Assembly (NCBI GenBank): GCA_000499405.2
Contig: HG738139.1
Coordinates: 3,624,713 to 3,688,712, forward strand
Direction: 5' to 3'
DNA: 64,000 nucleotides
From: Onchocerca volvulus
Lineage: Eukaryota; Nematoda; Chromadorea; Rhabditida; Onchocercidae
Below are positions 37,074 to 54,710 of this stretch, piece after piece. Position 1 is the first letter of the stretch; the number at the start of each line of letters is the position of its first letter. The notes below the pieces were generated by a model, which was given only the letters and a program-made list of their open reading frames with translations, did no database searches and was not told where the DNA came from. The position numbers were made by a program, and so were the translations under genes.

Positions 37074-37877
37074 TTGATTTGATGTCTGTTTTTTTGAGTA
37101 TGTTGTTTAAAAATTTCACATATATATATCCATAACTTTTTTAACATTTTTTTTTTCGGCAATCTTTGTCTCCATCATAAATTTGACTGACCCAAATTTC
37201 CTAAATTCCAAAGAATTTAGGATTGCATCATTTTTTAAGCTACATTTTTAGTCTATAAAATAAGACTATAATGGAGTTTTCCTTCGGTGACTTTTTATTG
37301 GATTATCAAAATAACGAATGAATTATGCGAACTGATAATACATTGTAAAAAAAATAAGAATAATAATTACAAAAAATTTAAATTTGTCAATTAAGTCAAT
37401 GAAAATTTATTGATTGTTTATGCTAGGTTTATAAAATTATTTTCATTATGCTTCTTTTAGGTTATTTTATTTCACATGTTTTATTTTTATTGTTGTGGTG
37501 AGTTTATAAAAGATAATTTCTTATCAAAGATTGTTTTCTTATTAAATGGTGATAAAAACTATTTATTGTAATTCAAATCTGACAATGTATCTCAAATAAA
37601 ATACTTAAAACATTTTTTGTGAATGAACTTTAGATGTTTAATCAGATGATTGTATAATCATATTGATAATAAGAAAAAAATACAATTTTAAAAGGGGAAG
37701 CAAGATTAGATAATTTTCAAATATTCAGTGAATATTTGGTAATGTTTTTACACTTGAAAACATTTTATTGCCAAGTTTTTTAGCTTTGTTCAGAAGCACA
37801 AAAGAAAAAAAAGAAATAATTCAATATTTGATTAATTAAATTGGATAATTCGATCTCTCCTAGCAATTTCCAGTTCG
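37074..37877. other. Intercistronic spacer between ZnT6 and COQ7
   Basis: About 0.8 kb on the same strand as both neighbours. AATAAA is present near 37,596. The stretch ends with an acceptor-like AATTTCCAG at 37,864-37,872, five bases before the COQ7 start, where a downstream gene of an operon would receive its spliced leader. Confidence 0.45.
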
Positions 37878-40800
37878 ATGCTTAAAACATCAGTACGTTT
37901 TGCGCATCAATTAAGCAGAAGAGAATTGTTAACAAAAATTTTACGTGTTGATCATATTGGTGAATTAGCTGCTTTACGTATCTACGATGGACAAAAAGCT
38001 ATCATATCAAGTAATTTTTTCTTTCATTCAATTTATTTTTTCCTATTCTTTGTTTTTTAAACTAATGAGAATTGGTTTTTACATTTCTTAAACAAATCAA
38101 TACAGTAATAAGCCAGTCGTTCGAAATAGTTCATTATGTCAGCAATTATATACGATTAATTAAAAATATTATGACAGAGAAAAATAAAGAAATCAATGAT
38201 TTAAATAATAGTTTATTGCTTACAGTTGATTATTCTGCGAGATATATATAAATGATTAAGCGATATCCATAAAATATTATTTCGAACGATTGACTTTTCA
38301 CTGTATTGATTTAATTTTGTAATATATACAATCTATCATATTTTAAACGACATTTGAAATGAGGCATTTCTGTCCGTAATTTTGAATTCAGAATATTCAG
38401 TCTTCAAATTAAAAGAAGAAAAATCAATTTCTAATTTCTCTATATATTTTTTTCCAACGATAATTCAAAGAATTTTTTTCAATTTAGTAAAAAAGCCGAA
38501 AATTTTTTATTATTTACAGATCAACATCCATGCAGACCTGTAATTGAAGAAATGCAAGCGCAAGAAAAGGAACATCTTGATATAATGGAACGATTATGCG
38601 CAAAGCATAATATACAACCAACAATTTTGGCTCCATGGTTGAGCATTGCTGCGTATGCGTTAGGTTTCTTTTTTTTTTTTTTATTTCAAATTATTTTAAA
38701 ATTAAATAGGAAATTATTATAGCTTTGAAAATATTGATGTTTGTTTAAAATTATGTTTTAAATAAAATAGTAGTTCTTGTAGTTTTAATTTAAAATCTCA
38801 TAATATATGTATAATCTATCACATTTTAAACAACATTTAAAATGAGCTTGCTTCTTATGTGTTAGATTTTTTTTAGCTTTGTAATTTTGAATTGATTTTA
38901 TCTGCATATTAAAATTGTCAAGTTTCATAGTAAACATTAAGAAATTTCATCTCTTTCGTTATTCTTAAATTTACATATGTCTTAATAAAATATTTAATCC
39001 TAAAAATATGTTGATTTTTCTTTTTCCTTGATATAAATATGGCAATTTTATACGTAATATCTTTTGAAGTTATATTTTAAATAGCACTTTTTTCTGATTG
39101 AAAAACATTGAACATCCTTTGATATGTATCTTTCAATAAGCGATGAAAGTAGAAATTCATATAAATACATCCCTAAAAAATTACATATTGCCAAAGAATA
39201 GTTGATGTTGTTGACTGTTGATTAAAAAAAAAAGAAAAAAAAATTGTTGATTTTTAAAACCTTCGAAAAATTTAATTTTTCTTGAAAATTTATCCCAAAA
39301 ATTTCCTGAAATTAAAAAAGAATTTTTTCCATTTAAACTTATCCCCGTATTGATTTATTCCATAATTATACTACTAAATGCACTGTGTGGATGGCAAAAT
39401 TTTATTAGAGAATTCTCGAGTAACCAGGATGTTGTGTAATAGATTGTTGATTTGTTCATTCTTTCAGCTAATCCCTACTTATGATGCAAGCTGAAAGCAG
39501 ACATAGCTTGACTAAGCGTAATATAAGTCTGTCCAATATGAGTTAAAGCCAATGATTTAGCCAGAATCAACAAATCTGGTCTGGACTCATTTTTAGTTGT
39601 TGGCTCGTTTAATTTATCTGGCTTGTAATTATTGCCAAAATTGCATGCACAATATTTCATTTCACATTTCTATTTAACATCCATTCTTTTCATTTTATAG
39701 CATTCATTTAAGAAGAAGAAAAGAAGAAAAAAAAGAAAGGAAGAAAATAATCGATTTAATTCTTCCTAAATTAAAATATCCCATATTAATTAACTTATAA
39801 TCTCAAAAAAATTAAAATAATTACTGAATTATTAAAAATAATTTAATTTTAATAATTATATATAAAAAACTGATGAAATATTGATATTGTCAATATGATA
39901 ACAATTTTTATCATTTGATATGCCTCATGAAAAATATCTCTTATTCAAAATTAGAACAGCGAGAAAATTTCTATTATTCGCTTTTTTTATTTTGTCACTG
40001 CCATTTGTTAATTATTGTTAATCACTCTTCGTCGTTGTTAGTATGTAATTATCTTTAGTCATTATTATTATCATTATTATTGTCAATTATTATTATTGAT
40101 CATTATTATTAATGATTACCATTAATTATTATTAATTATTATTATTATGTTTTTATTAATACTAATTATTATTATTGGTCATATATTATTATCAATATTG
40201 TTAATTATTACAGTAATGCAATAATAAAATCTTTTGAAAAGTTAAAAGAAAAAAAACGAATTTTCAAATTTTCAGATATTTCTTTTTTTCTTCCTTCTCT
40301 CTTCCTCTAATTCATCACGACTTCTCCTATTTTGTCACTTTTTTTCTAAAATTCTTTGTTCCATTCTTTTCACTTTTATTTTATTCATAAAACGAATGAA
40401 AATATCCATTGGTATAAATGACCATCAAATTAATGCATACTAAATTAACCAACGATATGGGAAATTAAGAAATGAAGATTTATTATAGTATAGTTATTTC
40501 AGTCTTATCATCAGATAATGACAACAAATTTTTTTTTGCCAAATAAATAAAAAAAAAAAGTTATTAGATAAAAAAATATATTTCATGTTTGAAGAAAAAA
40601 AAAAGGAAAAGAAAAATTGCGATTAAAAATTATATATTGATTGACTGATAATTACACATTAATTTTTAGATTTCATTTTTCTTTTAATGTATGAAAAGTT
40701 TTAGAATAAGCAAGATATTAAAAAAAAAAAAAAAAAAAAAAGAAAAAAAAAGGCAACTCTTATTAATTGAGGTAATGAATTGCGAATGTTATATGATACT

Positions 40801-42035
40801 TCTTTTAAATACATCAGTTTAAGATTTCAAAATATCATTTTTTAAAAATTTCAAAAAATAAATTCAAAATTGAAATCAAATTTGGAAGCAAAACTTCAAG
40901 TTAAGACTCTGATCCTTTTATTTATTATTTTTAACAATCTCATTTTATCTTTCTCCTGTTTGGAATAAATTTTTTTTTTTTTCTCGCAATCAGTTCAATT
41001 TTTCATAGTGAATTTTCAATTTTTTTTTTTTGTTTTTTGTTTTTTTTCTTTGAAATTTTAAAAAAAAAAAAAAATATTTTTCAAGGTGTCGGGACAGCTC
41101 TTTGCGGAAAAGAAACAGCAATGGCTTGTACAACAGCTGTAGAAGAATTAATTGGTGAACATTATAATCAACAATTAATGGAATTACTTGATGATGATCC
41201 TGTAGATCATGGTGATCTTCTAAAGGTCATTTATTTCTTGCAAACCTTCCTATGATATCATCCCATCTGTGGTATTAAATCTTTAAACTTTTAAATGACA
41301 ATTGGTTTAAAAATTCACAGTTAGATTTAAATTACACGTAGATGGATCGAGGTGATGCAGTTTTTGCAAAGCTATAATTAAACCCCTCAAAAACTATTTC
41401 ATCTTTTTCCAATTTTTCCGATCATTAAGCCGTGCAAAATTCAGTTTGCAGTGGTCTACGAGAAAATTAGACTTTAATGGAATAAGAAATTATGGAGAAA
41501 GAAATTTTTTGAACTATAGAATTCGAAAAATTCTTCAATTTCCAATTATTCTTGTAGATTTTGACAAAATTGCGTGACGATGAGTTGCATCATTACGATA
41601 TTGGAGTTGAAAATGATGGATTAAAGGCGAGTATTTTCTTTTTTCTCTTTTTTTTTTTTTTGCTGATATTTTGTATATGTAATAAAATTCGACCTTTAAT
41701 TTTGTTTTCTGGAAAGGATTTTATGGAGAAAAGAAATATTTAAAAGGGTAGCAGTAATAAATCAATTTTTTTCTTGAATTTTTAAAAATTTCTGCCGTTG
41801 AATTTTTCAATCTTTACATCTGAATTGATGTATAAAAATGAATAAGAATTTAAATTTTGGAAAAGATTTTTGAAAAAAAGAAATATTTGTTTTTGACAAA
41901 AAGCAAAAACATTATAGATGATTTTTCCCCTAAAAGATAAAGAAATGTTGTTTTTAGGCACCAAGATATGATATGTTAAAATGGATAATTCAAACTGGTT
42001 GCAAAGGAGCTATTTGGTTAGCTGAACGAGTGTAA
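37878..42035 (+). CDS. COQ7: COQ7/CLK-1 5-demethoxyubiquinone hydroxylase
   Basis: COQ7 is the mitochondrial di-iron enzyme that hydroxylates demethoxyubiquinone, the penultimate step of ubiquinone synthesis; loss of CLK-1 slows ageing in C. elegans. Five exons join in frame to 187 residues, the same length as CLK-1: 37878-38010, 38520-38663, 41086-41225, 41558-41626, 41958-42035. Di-iron ligands are in place: Glu of [10 protein letters not shown], the ExxH of [14 protein letters not shown], Glu of [12 protein letters not shown], and the ExxH of RDDELHHYD. The C-terminal [17 protein letters not shown] matches closely. The N-terminal stretch is short with S/R residues and may serve as a mitochondrial signal. 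Intron 2 is 2.4 kb; intron 1 holds a MITE; intron 4 appears to use a GC donor (AAG/GCGAGT). A plausible trans-splice acceptor precedes the ATG. Confidence 0.96.
38103..38303. mobile_element. Tc1/mariner-type MITE in COQ7 intron 1
   Basis: The ends are imperfect inverted repeats of about 31 bases (CAGTAATAAGCCAGTCGTTC... at 38103; ...CGAACGATTGACTTTTCACTG ends at 38303), flanked on both sides by TA (38101-38102 and 38304-38305), the target duplication of Tc1/mariner elements. 201 bp, non-coding. Confidence 0.75.
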
Positions 42036-42677
42036 ATGTTAAAGTTTGCTTAATTATGTACGAAATTCATATAATATTTCAAAAGAATTATTATCATCAA
42101 TTTTGATGATGGTTTAATTTATTAGAAATCAAGATAATTGATTAAAACTCAAAAAAAAAAATTTGGTTAGATAATTGGTAGATTAAAACTACTAATTTGA
42201 TTTGATAGATTGTAAAATTGTGCAAAAAAAATTATTGTTTAATCTTATCTTTCTTTTTCTCAATAACGATAACTGATTAATAAATGAAAATCATATTGAT
42301 ATATTATTTCATTCTTCGTACAAATGATTAAGTTTTTTTTATTTTGTTAGGTCTTTATTTTAGGATCTTTCTGAAGCCTTGTTAAATTTAGAAAGATTGA
42401 TTTGTTTATTTCAATAAATATATCTTCCTATATCTTCTGTTTACTACCAATTTTTTTTTTTTTTTTTTTTTTAATAGCAAACAAGAGAATAAGTTGCATT
42501 ATTGGAAATAATACTTTGATTTATTGGGCAAATTTACCTCTTGAAGAAGCATTCCTCCGGATACTTTCCTTTCACTTGAACACTATTTTTTCTGAGGAAA
42601 TTCGTTTAATCTTATATGATTAAATTTTAGAAAAATAATATCATGATCAAGTTGATAGAAAATTAATCTTTCTAATT
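42036..42677. other. 3' flank of COQ7, no gene
   Basis: AT-rich sequence with a poly(T) run (42,452-42,472). The AATAAA at about 42,413 could serve COQ7. It ends at the viral Rep insertion. Confidence 0.5.
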
Positions 42678-43202
42678 ATGATTAAAAAAAATTTAAAAGA
42701 CATGGCAGAAGAAGATAACTTGTTCGTTATGCGAAACCTAACAAAAATAATAACACTAAAAAACCACCTCATTGAAGATAGAAAAGAGACTACGGATTTA
42801 TACTTAATACTCGGTGAACCAGGAGTCGGCAAAACAACATTTGCCACCAAACTGTCCAACTCATATTATATTAAAACGGCAAATATGGACAAATGGTGGG
42901 ACAATTATAACCAAGAAGAAGTCGTCATCCTAGACGACTTCTACGGTTGGATGTCACCAGCTGAACTATTCAACCTTGCCGACTCGAAAAAACACATGGT
43001 CCCCATCAAAGGTGGTTTCGTACAATTCACCAGTAAAGCCATCGTAACAACGAGCAATAAACTTCCCGAATACTGGTGGAAACCAGATATAATCAAAAAA
43101 TACGATATGAGAGCATTCGACAGAAGAGTGACTCTAACTTGGATTTGGACGAAGAAAGAAGAAAGAATGCATTTCTCCATGAGAAATGGTTTCGTATTGT
43201 AA
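42678..43202 (+). pseudogene. Endogenous CRESS-DNA virus Rep, helicase domain, left copy
   Basis: The 174-residue frame is a superfamily 3 helicase domain of a circovirus/cyclovirus-like replication protein. Seen in order: Walker A GEPGVGKTTF (about residue 47), a KWWDNYNQEE segment, Walker B VVILDDFYGW, motif C AIVTTSNKLPEYW, and the arginine-finger region DMRAFDRRVTL. The N-terminal HUH endonuclease half is absent and the C-terminal end is replaced by unrelated sequence, so this is a fragment, not a working Rep. No in-frame stop interrupts the helicase part. It forms one arm of an inverted pair with 43413-43895. Confidence 0.9.
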
Positions 43203-43895
43203 TAACAACGAAACCATGAGAAATGGTTTGTATTGTAATAACAACCGCATTTATTAATAAAATTTTATTTAAAACTAATAACAATACCAAAAAATTAAAA
43301 AAACAATACACACGAACAGCCCGCCTACACAAAAAATACAAAAATGAAGTGTTATTTGATCACAATTTATTCTTCGATGTTGTTTGTGGTTAGGTCGGTG
43401 TTGAATTCGTATGAGAAATGAATTCTTTCTTCTTTTTTCGTCCAAATCCAAGTTAGAGTCATTCTTCGAATGCTCTCATATCGTATTTTTTGATTATATC
43501 TGGTTTCCACCAGTATTCGGGAAGTTTATTGCTCGTTATTACGATGGCTTTACTGGTGAATTTTATGAAACCACCTTTGATGAGGACCATGTGTTTTTTC
43601 GAGTTGGCAAGGTTGAATAGTTCAGCTGGTGACATCCAACCGTAGAAGTCGTCTAGGATGACGACTTCTTCTTGGTTATAATTGTCCCACCATTTGTCCA
43701 TATTTGCCGTTTTAATATAATATGAGTTGGACAGTTTGGTGGCAAATGTTGTTTTGCCGACTCCTGGTTCACCGAGTATTAAGTATAAATCCGTAGTCTC
43801 TTTTCTATCTTCAATGAGGTGGTTTTTTAGTGTTATTATTTTTGTTAGGTTTCGCATAACGAACAAGTTATCTTCTTCTGCCATGTCTTTTAAAT
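42690..43895. repeat. Large inverted repeat formed by the two Rep copies
   Basis: Arms at about 42,690-43,178 and 43,413-43,895, nearly identical, around a 234-base spacer. The spacer starts with a 2-copy tandem of about 37 bases (CCATGAGAAATGGTTT..., 43,165-43,245). Confidence 0.9.
43223..43393 (+). other. Short basic open frame between the two Rep arms
   Basis: A 56-codon frame rich in K/N/R (KKLKKQYTRTARLHKKYKNE) lies in the spacer between the Rep copies and runs convergent to the right Rep. Circovirus capsid genes are convergent with rep and have basic ends, so a capsid remnant is possible, but I see no firm similarity. Confidence 0.25.
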
Positions 43896-43929
43896 TTATT
43901 TCATATTTTTTAAATAAATTGGATGTCAA
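43367..43929 (-). pseudogene. Endogenous CRESS-DNA virus Rep, helicase domain, right inverted copy
   Basis: Minus-strand copy of the same Rep helicase domain, with the same Walker A, Walker B (DDFYGW) and motif C. It differs from the left copy at only a few residues. A net 4-base loss near 43,465 shifts the frame, so the open frame from 43929 stops at 43459 just after the arginine-finger motif begins. Beyond that, sequence in the original frame continues to a stop at 43367-43369 with an acidic end (TTNNIEE), which may be the native Rep C-terminus that the left copy lost. The N-terminal endonuclease is missing here too. Confidence 0.88.
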
Positions 43930-45088
43930 GTTTTGTTTTAAATTATCAATGTATGATATTAATTACCGATCAAATTGTCAAATGATACTCATCAACTTTA
44001 GTAATACATTTTTTTGCATTGTATTAAAAATAATTGACGATATTTCCGAATTTTTACGAATAAATGAGATTTTTTCAGTCATTATTTTTCAATCTTTCAA
44101 ATAATACCATAAATTTAATGTGACATTCAGATTTTCTCTTTATTTCATTTTAAATAATTTATTTTGGGACTGGAAAAAAAAAAGAAAGTCCGAGAATAAA
44201 AAAAAATTCCAATTTATTTCTTTCTACCATTTTATTTGCCTAATCTAACACTGAAAAAAAAAAGAAAGCCTAGGGATTATTTTCAAATTACTTCTTTGTT
44301 TCATTTAGTAAAAAATCACAATAATCAAATATACTTTATTGAAAAGAATTCATAATCACTGATAGTTTTCAAAAAGCACAAGCAATGCATTACTGATAGC
44401 AACAATAATTAAATTTAATTAAAATGCAAATTTTAAATGAGTGAATTAAATCGACTTTTTTCGTTTGAAAATTATGCAAAGAATATCAGAATTGATTTCA
44501 TCTTATTTCTTCAGTTGTATTTTCAAATAGTAAAATAATTTTCATAATGGTTACCATTATTATATCGGTCTTTCTAACAAAAAATTATTTATAATTTCAA
44601 ATAACTTTTTTTTCTTGGTAATATCATTAAGTAAGTTTAAAAAATCAATGATAATATTATTGATTGCAGAAGAGATAACATTTTATGAAAATGATATAAA
44701 AATGCTTGTAATTTTAAGTAATTTTTTTCATTTATGAAAATGATATAAATTAAAATACCAAAAAAAAAAAGTTAAAACTTTGAAAAAGTAAAAGCAAGAT
44801 CTAAAAAAAAAAGGAAAAAAAATGCAAAAGGAATGTATTTATGTAAATGATGAATAAATGAAAAGCAAAATGAATTATAAAAATAAAATTTAATTTGTAA
44901 AGAGATAATATAGCTAATTGATTGATTAATTAATTGATTGATTTTTTTCCTCCGTCAATAATAACAATCATTAATTAACAAATTAGCATATAGCATGAAT
45001 TTTTTGTATATGTGATATATTATGGCAGTAGCAATAAGGATGTATAAAATTAATTCTTTTTTTTTTTTTCTTTGAATGAATTTCAAGT
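43930..45088. other. Intergenic between viral insertion and alpha-tubulin 3' end
   Basis: AT-rich; two near copies of a GAAAAAAAAAAGAAAG-CC segment at 44,174 and 44,253 and repeated ATGAAAATGATATAAA at 44,685 and 44,735. No coding exon recognised. Confidence 0.5.
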
Positions 45089-51676
<6,588 letters not shown>

Positions 51677-51749
51677 CTAAAAAAAAAAAAAAAATTCGAA
51701 AAAAAATTTTTGCACAAAAATTTTCATTAATCATTAATTTCATTTTTTT

Positions 51750-51750
<1 letters not shown>

Positions 51751-51791
<41 letters not shown>
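51751..51791 (+). repeat. Poly(T) run of 41 bases
   Basis: Uninterrupted T homopolymer just upstream of the first identified alpha-tubulin exon. Confidence 0.95.
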
Positions 51792-51794
<3 letters not shown>

Positions 51795-52637
51795 ATAATA
51801 ATTGATATTCTTTTAATTGTATATACGATAAATGCATAAATGTTATGAAGAGTTTCCATAGTAACAAATAAATTGGTTGGTAAAATTAATCAATAAATTC
51901 TTTTAATTAGCATTATCTACATCTGCCGAAAAGAGATTTAATGATTCCCTTCTTTCTTTCTCTCTCTCTCTCACTTTCTCTCTTTCTCTTCTATTATAAA
52001 ATCAAATAAATTTCATTTTATTTTTGTTTATTTTTCAAAAAAATAATAATAAATAATTATTTATTTTTGTCAAATTATAGAAAAAAATTAGGCAAATTAA
52101 CAAAAATAATATATGAATGAATCAATGTTTCATTAAATCTTATCAGCTTAAATCAATACATGTACATATGTATAGTTGAATTTAAAGGCATTAAACTAGG
52201 CTAAACTAGGCTTAGGCCAGAAAAGATGGAAACCAACCATTTTGTGTCGTCGAGTGCTATTACAACTGCACCAATGGTTTGGCTATTAGAGGAATGGCCT
52301 GAATGATGTGATCTATTCATCCAAATATTTCGTCAACTCCCACTTCCACTCTCGACCCTTTCTCTCAGTTGGAGGAGAAAATCAAAATTTCGCCTCCACC
52401 CATTTCAATATGCATATATCTATCAACAGATACGCTTACACACTACAACACATACACGCACAATTTACGCATCTTACGCGTAGATAGACTTGTCTAATCC
52501 TTTCCATAAATATATGTATTTATTTGTTTACATTTCCATATATTTGTTTATTTATTTATATTTCCAAATATTTAATTCTTTACTTATTCATTTATTAATA
52601 TTCCCACCCATATATTTATTTATAATGCTTGACCTGA

Positions 52638-52707
52638 CCACGAGAAGCGTGGCCGACCCAGCTAATCTACATGGACCGGCCGTGTTTCGCGTGGCCGCTC
52701 TCGGTAG
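52638..52707 (+). mobile_element. Two Helitron 3' ends in tandem
   Basis: First: perfect stem CCACG (52638-52642) / CGTGG (52648-52652), then CTAA at 52662-52665. Second: GGCCGTGTTTCGCGTGGCC (imperfect stem) then TAG at 52705-52707. Each is followed at once by TCTAC, a 5' end. Confidence 0.6.
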
Positions 52708-52886
52708 TCTACAAAAATAAAAATGTAAATGTTCGTTTGTTCAAAATCTTAAATCTCCGATAGTTCTTAAACACGCGCCTTATTTATAGAAAAACATGTG
52801 CCTATTCGAATGCAACATTATATCAAAATTTCAAGACAATCGGTGAAGAATTTGAAACGTTATGCCTAAATTTTTATTTATATAGA
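52708..52886 (+). mobile_element. 179-bp non-autonomous Helitron-like foldback element
   Basis: It starts TCTACAAAAATAAAAATGTA and ends ...AATTTTTATTTATATAGA, so the ends are inverted copies. The inside contains TGCCTATTCGAATGCAAC and CAATCGGTGAAGAATTTGA, shared with 5,569-7,265 and 58,768-58,878. It lies within TTTA-rich repeats. Confidence 0.65.
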
Positions 52887-54418
52887 TTTACTTGTTTACT
52901 TACTTATTTATTAATATTCCCATTTATTTATTTATTTATCAATATTTTGCTACATACTTTTATATGCACATTTATTTATTTACTAATATTTTTGTTTATA
53001 AATTTATTCATTTATTTATCTATTTGTATTTTTATAACATTTCGAATTATTAACAAAAATTATTGTTAAATTTAAAGATGAGAGAAGAGACAAATTTTTC
53101 TTATTTCTTCCATCTCATTTCGTTTTTTTATTGTTAACCAAAAGAAATCCCATTTTGATGACGACAGAGAGATTATATTGAGAAATATTTATGATTTATT
53201 TTATTCATATACCAATACACATTCAGACATTGACATATACTCAATAATAAAACATTCATAGAGAAAATAAATAACACATGAATAATCAACAAATGACCTT
53301 GTATATATTGACAAACCGATGAATTGGTATTGATATTAAAAATTCAAAAAATTGACATATTCAAGACTAATAATTGACATATTTCTTCTTCTTCCTTCAT
53401 TCCTACAGCCTCTCACTTTTTGCTTTCCATTTCTTTAAAATTTCGCTCTCTTTTTTCCCCTATCAATTTTTTATTTAGTACTTATCAAATGTCTGTGCTT
53501 CGTTCCTCATTCCCCTGGGAAATCTCAAAAACTGAATTAAATAATGTATCGAAATTCTGAAATAATGATGAATTCTTATAAATTTTACAATGCAAAAAAA
53601 AAAAAAAAAATCGAACGGCTTTTTTTTTTATTACGATATATTAATAATGAAATGCAAAAAATCAAATAAAGAATATGTTAAATTATACGAAAGATAACCG
53701 TTCAATTTATTATTGCGATAATATGCAATTTTATCAAAGGAAATTTTTCAAAAAAAAAAAAAAAAAAAAAAAAAAACAACAATGATGTGAGCAATAATAA
53801 ACAAACAACAATAATTATAATATAAACGACAACAACAACAAATATTGTGATATTTAGTATATTTTTTTAAGCTGCAGAAGGCTTTTTTTAAAGGAAAGTA
53901 TTATTTGGAAAAAATGAAAAAATAACGATTAAATTCATTGGATTATTAATAACCTGACTGATATTTTTCTTTTCTGATTATTTATGCAATGCGTATTGCA
54001 TAATACAATGCTACTATTGCTTGTAGTTTAATTTTAAACTAATCAAACAAACAAATCTATCTTGTATTGAGAAATTCCATATATCAATTTCTTTTCATAG
54101 TTACATGATTAATCGCAGAGGTGGTATGATAATTCCGTTTTGAAATCAGGTCATTTCTTTCATGCTCATCGAATTTGACCTGTGCCTTTCATAAAATATC
54201 TATCGATATCGTAGATATTCTTATGAAGTATTGATAGACGAATTTAAAATGTAGAAATTAAAAACAATAAAAATTCTTCGAAATGTTACATCAGTTAGTA
54301 ATTTCAACATTCAAAAAACTTCAATAATTATAGTTGTCGGAATCATGGAATATAGAAATGACGAAGTAATCAAGAATGTTTGTATGATAGAAATATCTTG
54401 GATAACGAAGCTGATGAT

Positions 54419-54710
54419 CTTTGCTCTATAATTAACATGTTATAAATTGTGTTGTGCTATGGTGATATGAAGTAAACAACTCCCTTTGCGCTATGCTAAT
54501 ATGTTGTAAATAATGTTATGATTGACAAGAAGAAAACAAAATCCCTTTGTACTAAAGTTAAAATATTTGCACAAATTAATTCTTTTTACGTTATAAGTAA
54601 ACAAATTGTAAATTGTGTTATATAATTGATAAGTAGAAAACAAAATAAATCTCTTTGTACTAAAATTAACATGCTGTAAATTGTGCTAAAGGAGTTAACA
54701 TGTAGTAAAC
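54419..54710 (+). repeat. Degenerate tandem repeat, about four units of 60-110 bases
   Basis: Units begin (C)TTTG.(A/G)CTA and share TTAACATG.TGTAAATTGTGTTAT and AAGTA(G/A)AAAACAAA at 54,419, 54,485, 54,546 and 54,653. Confidence 0.65.
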
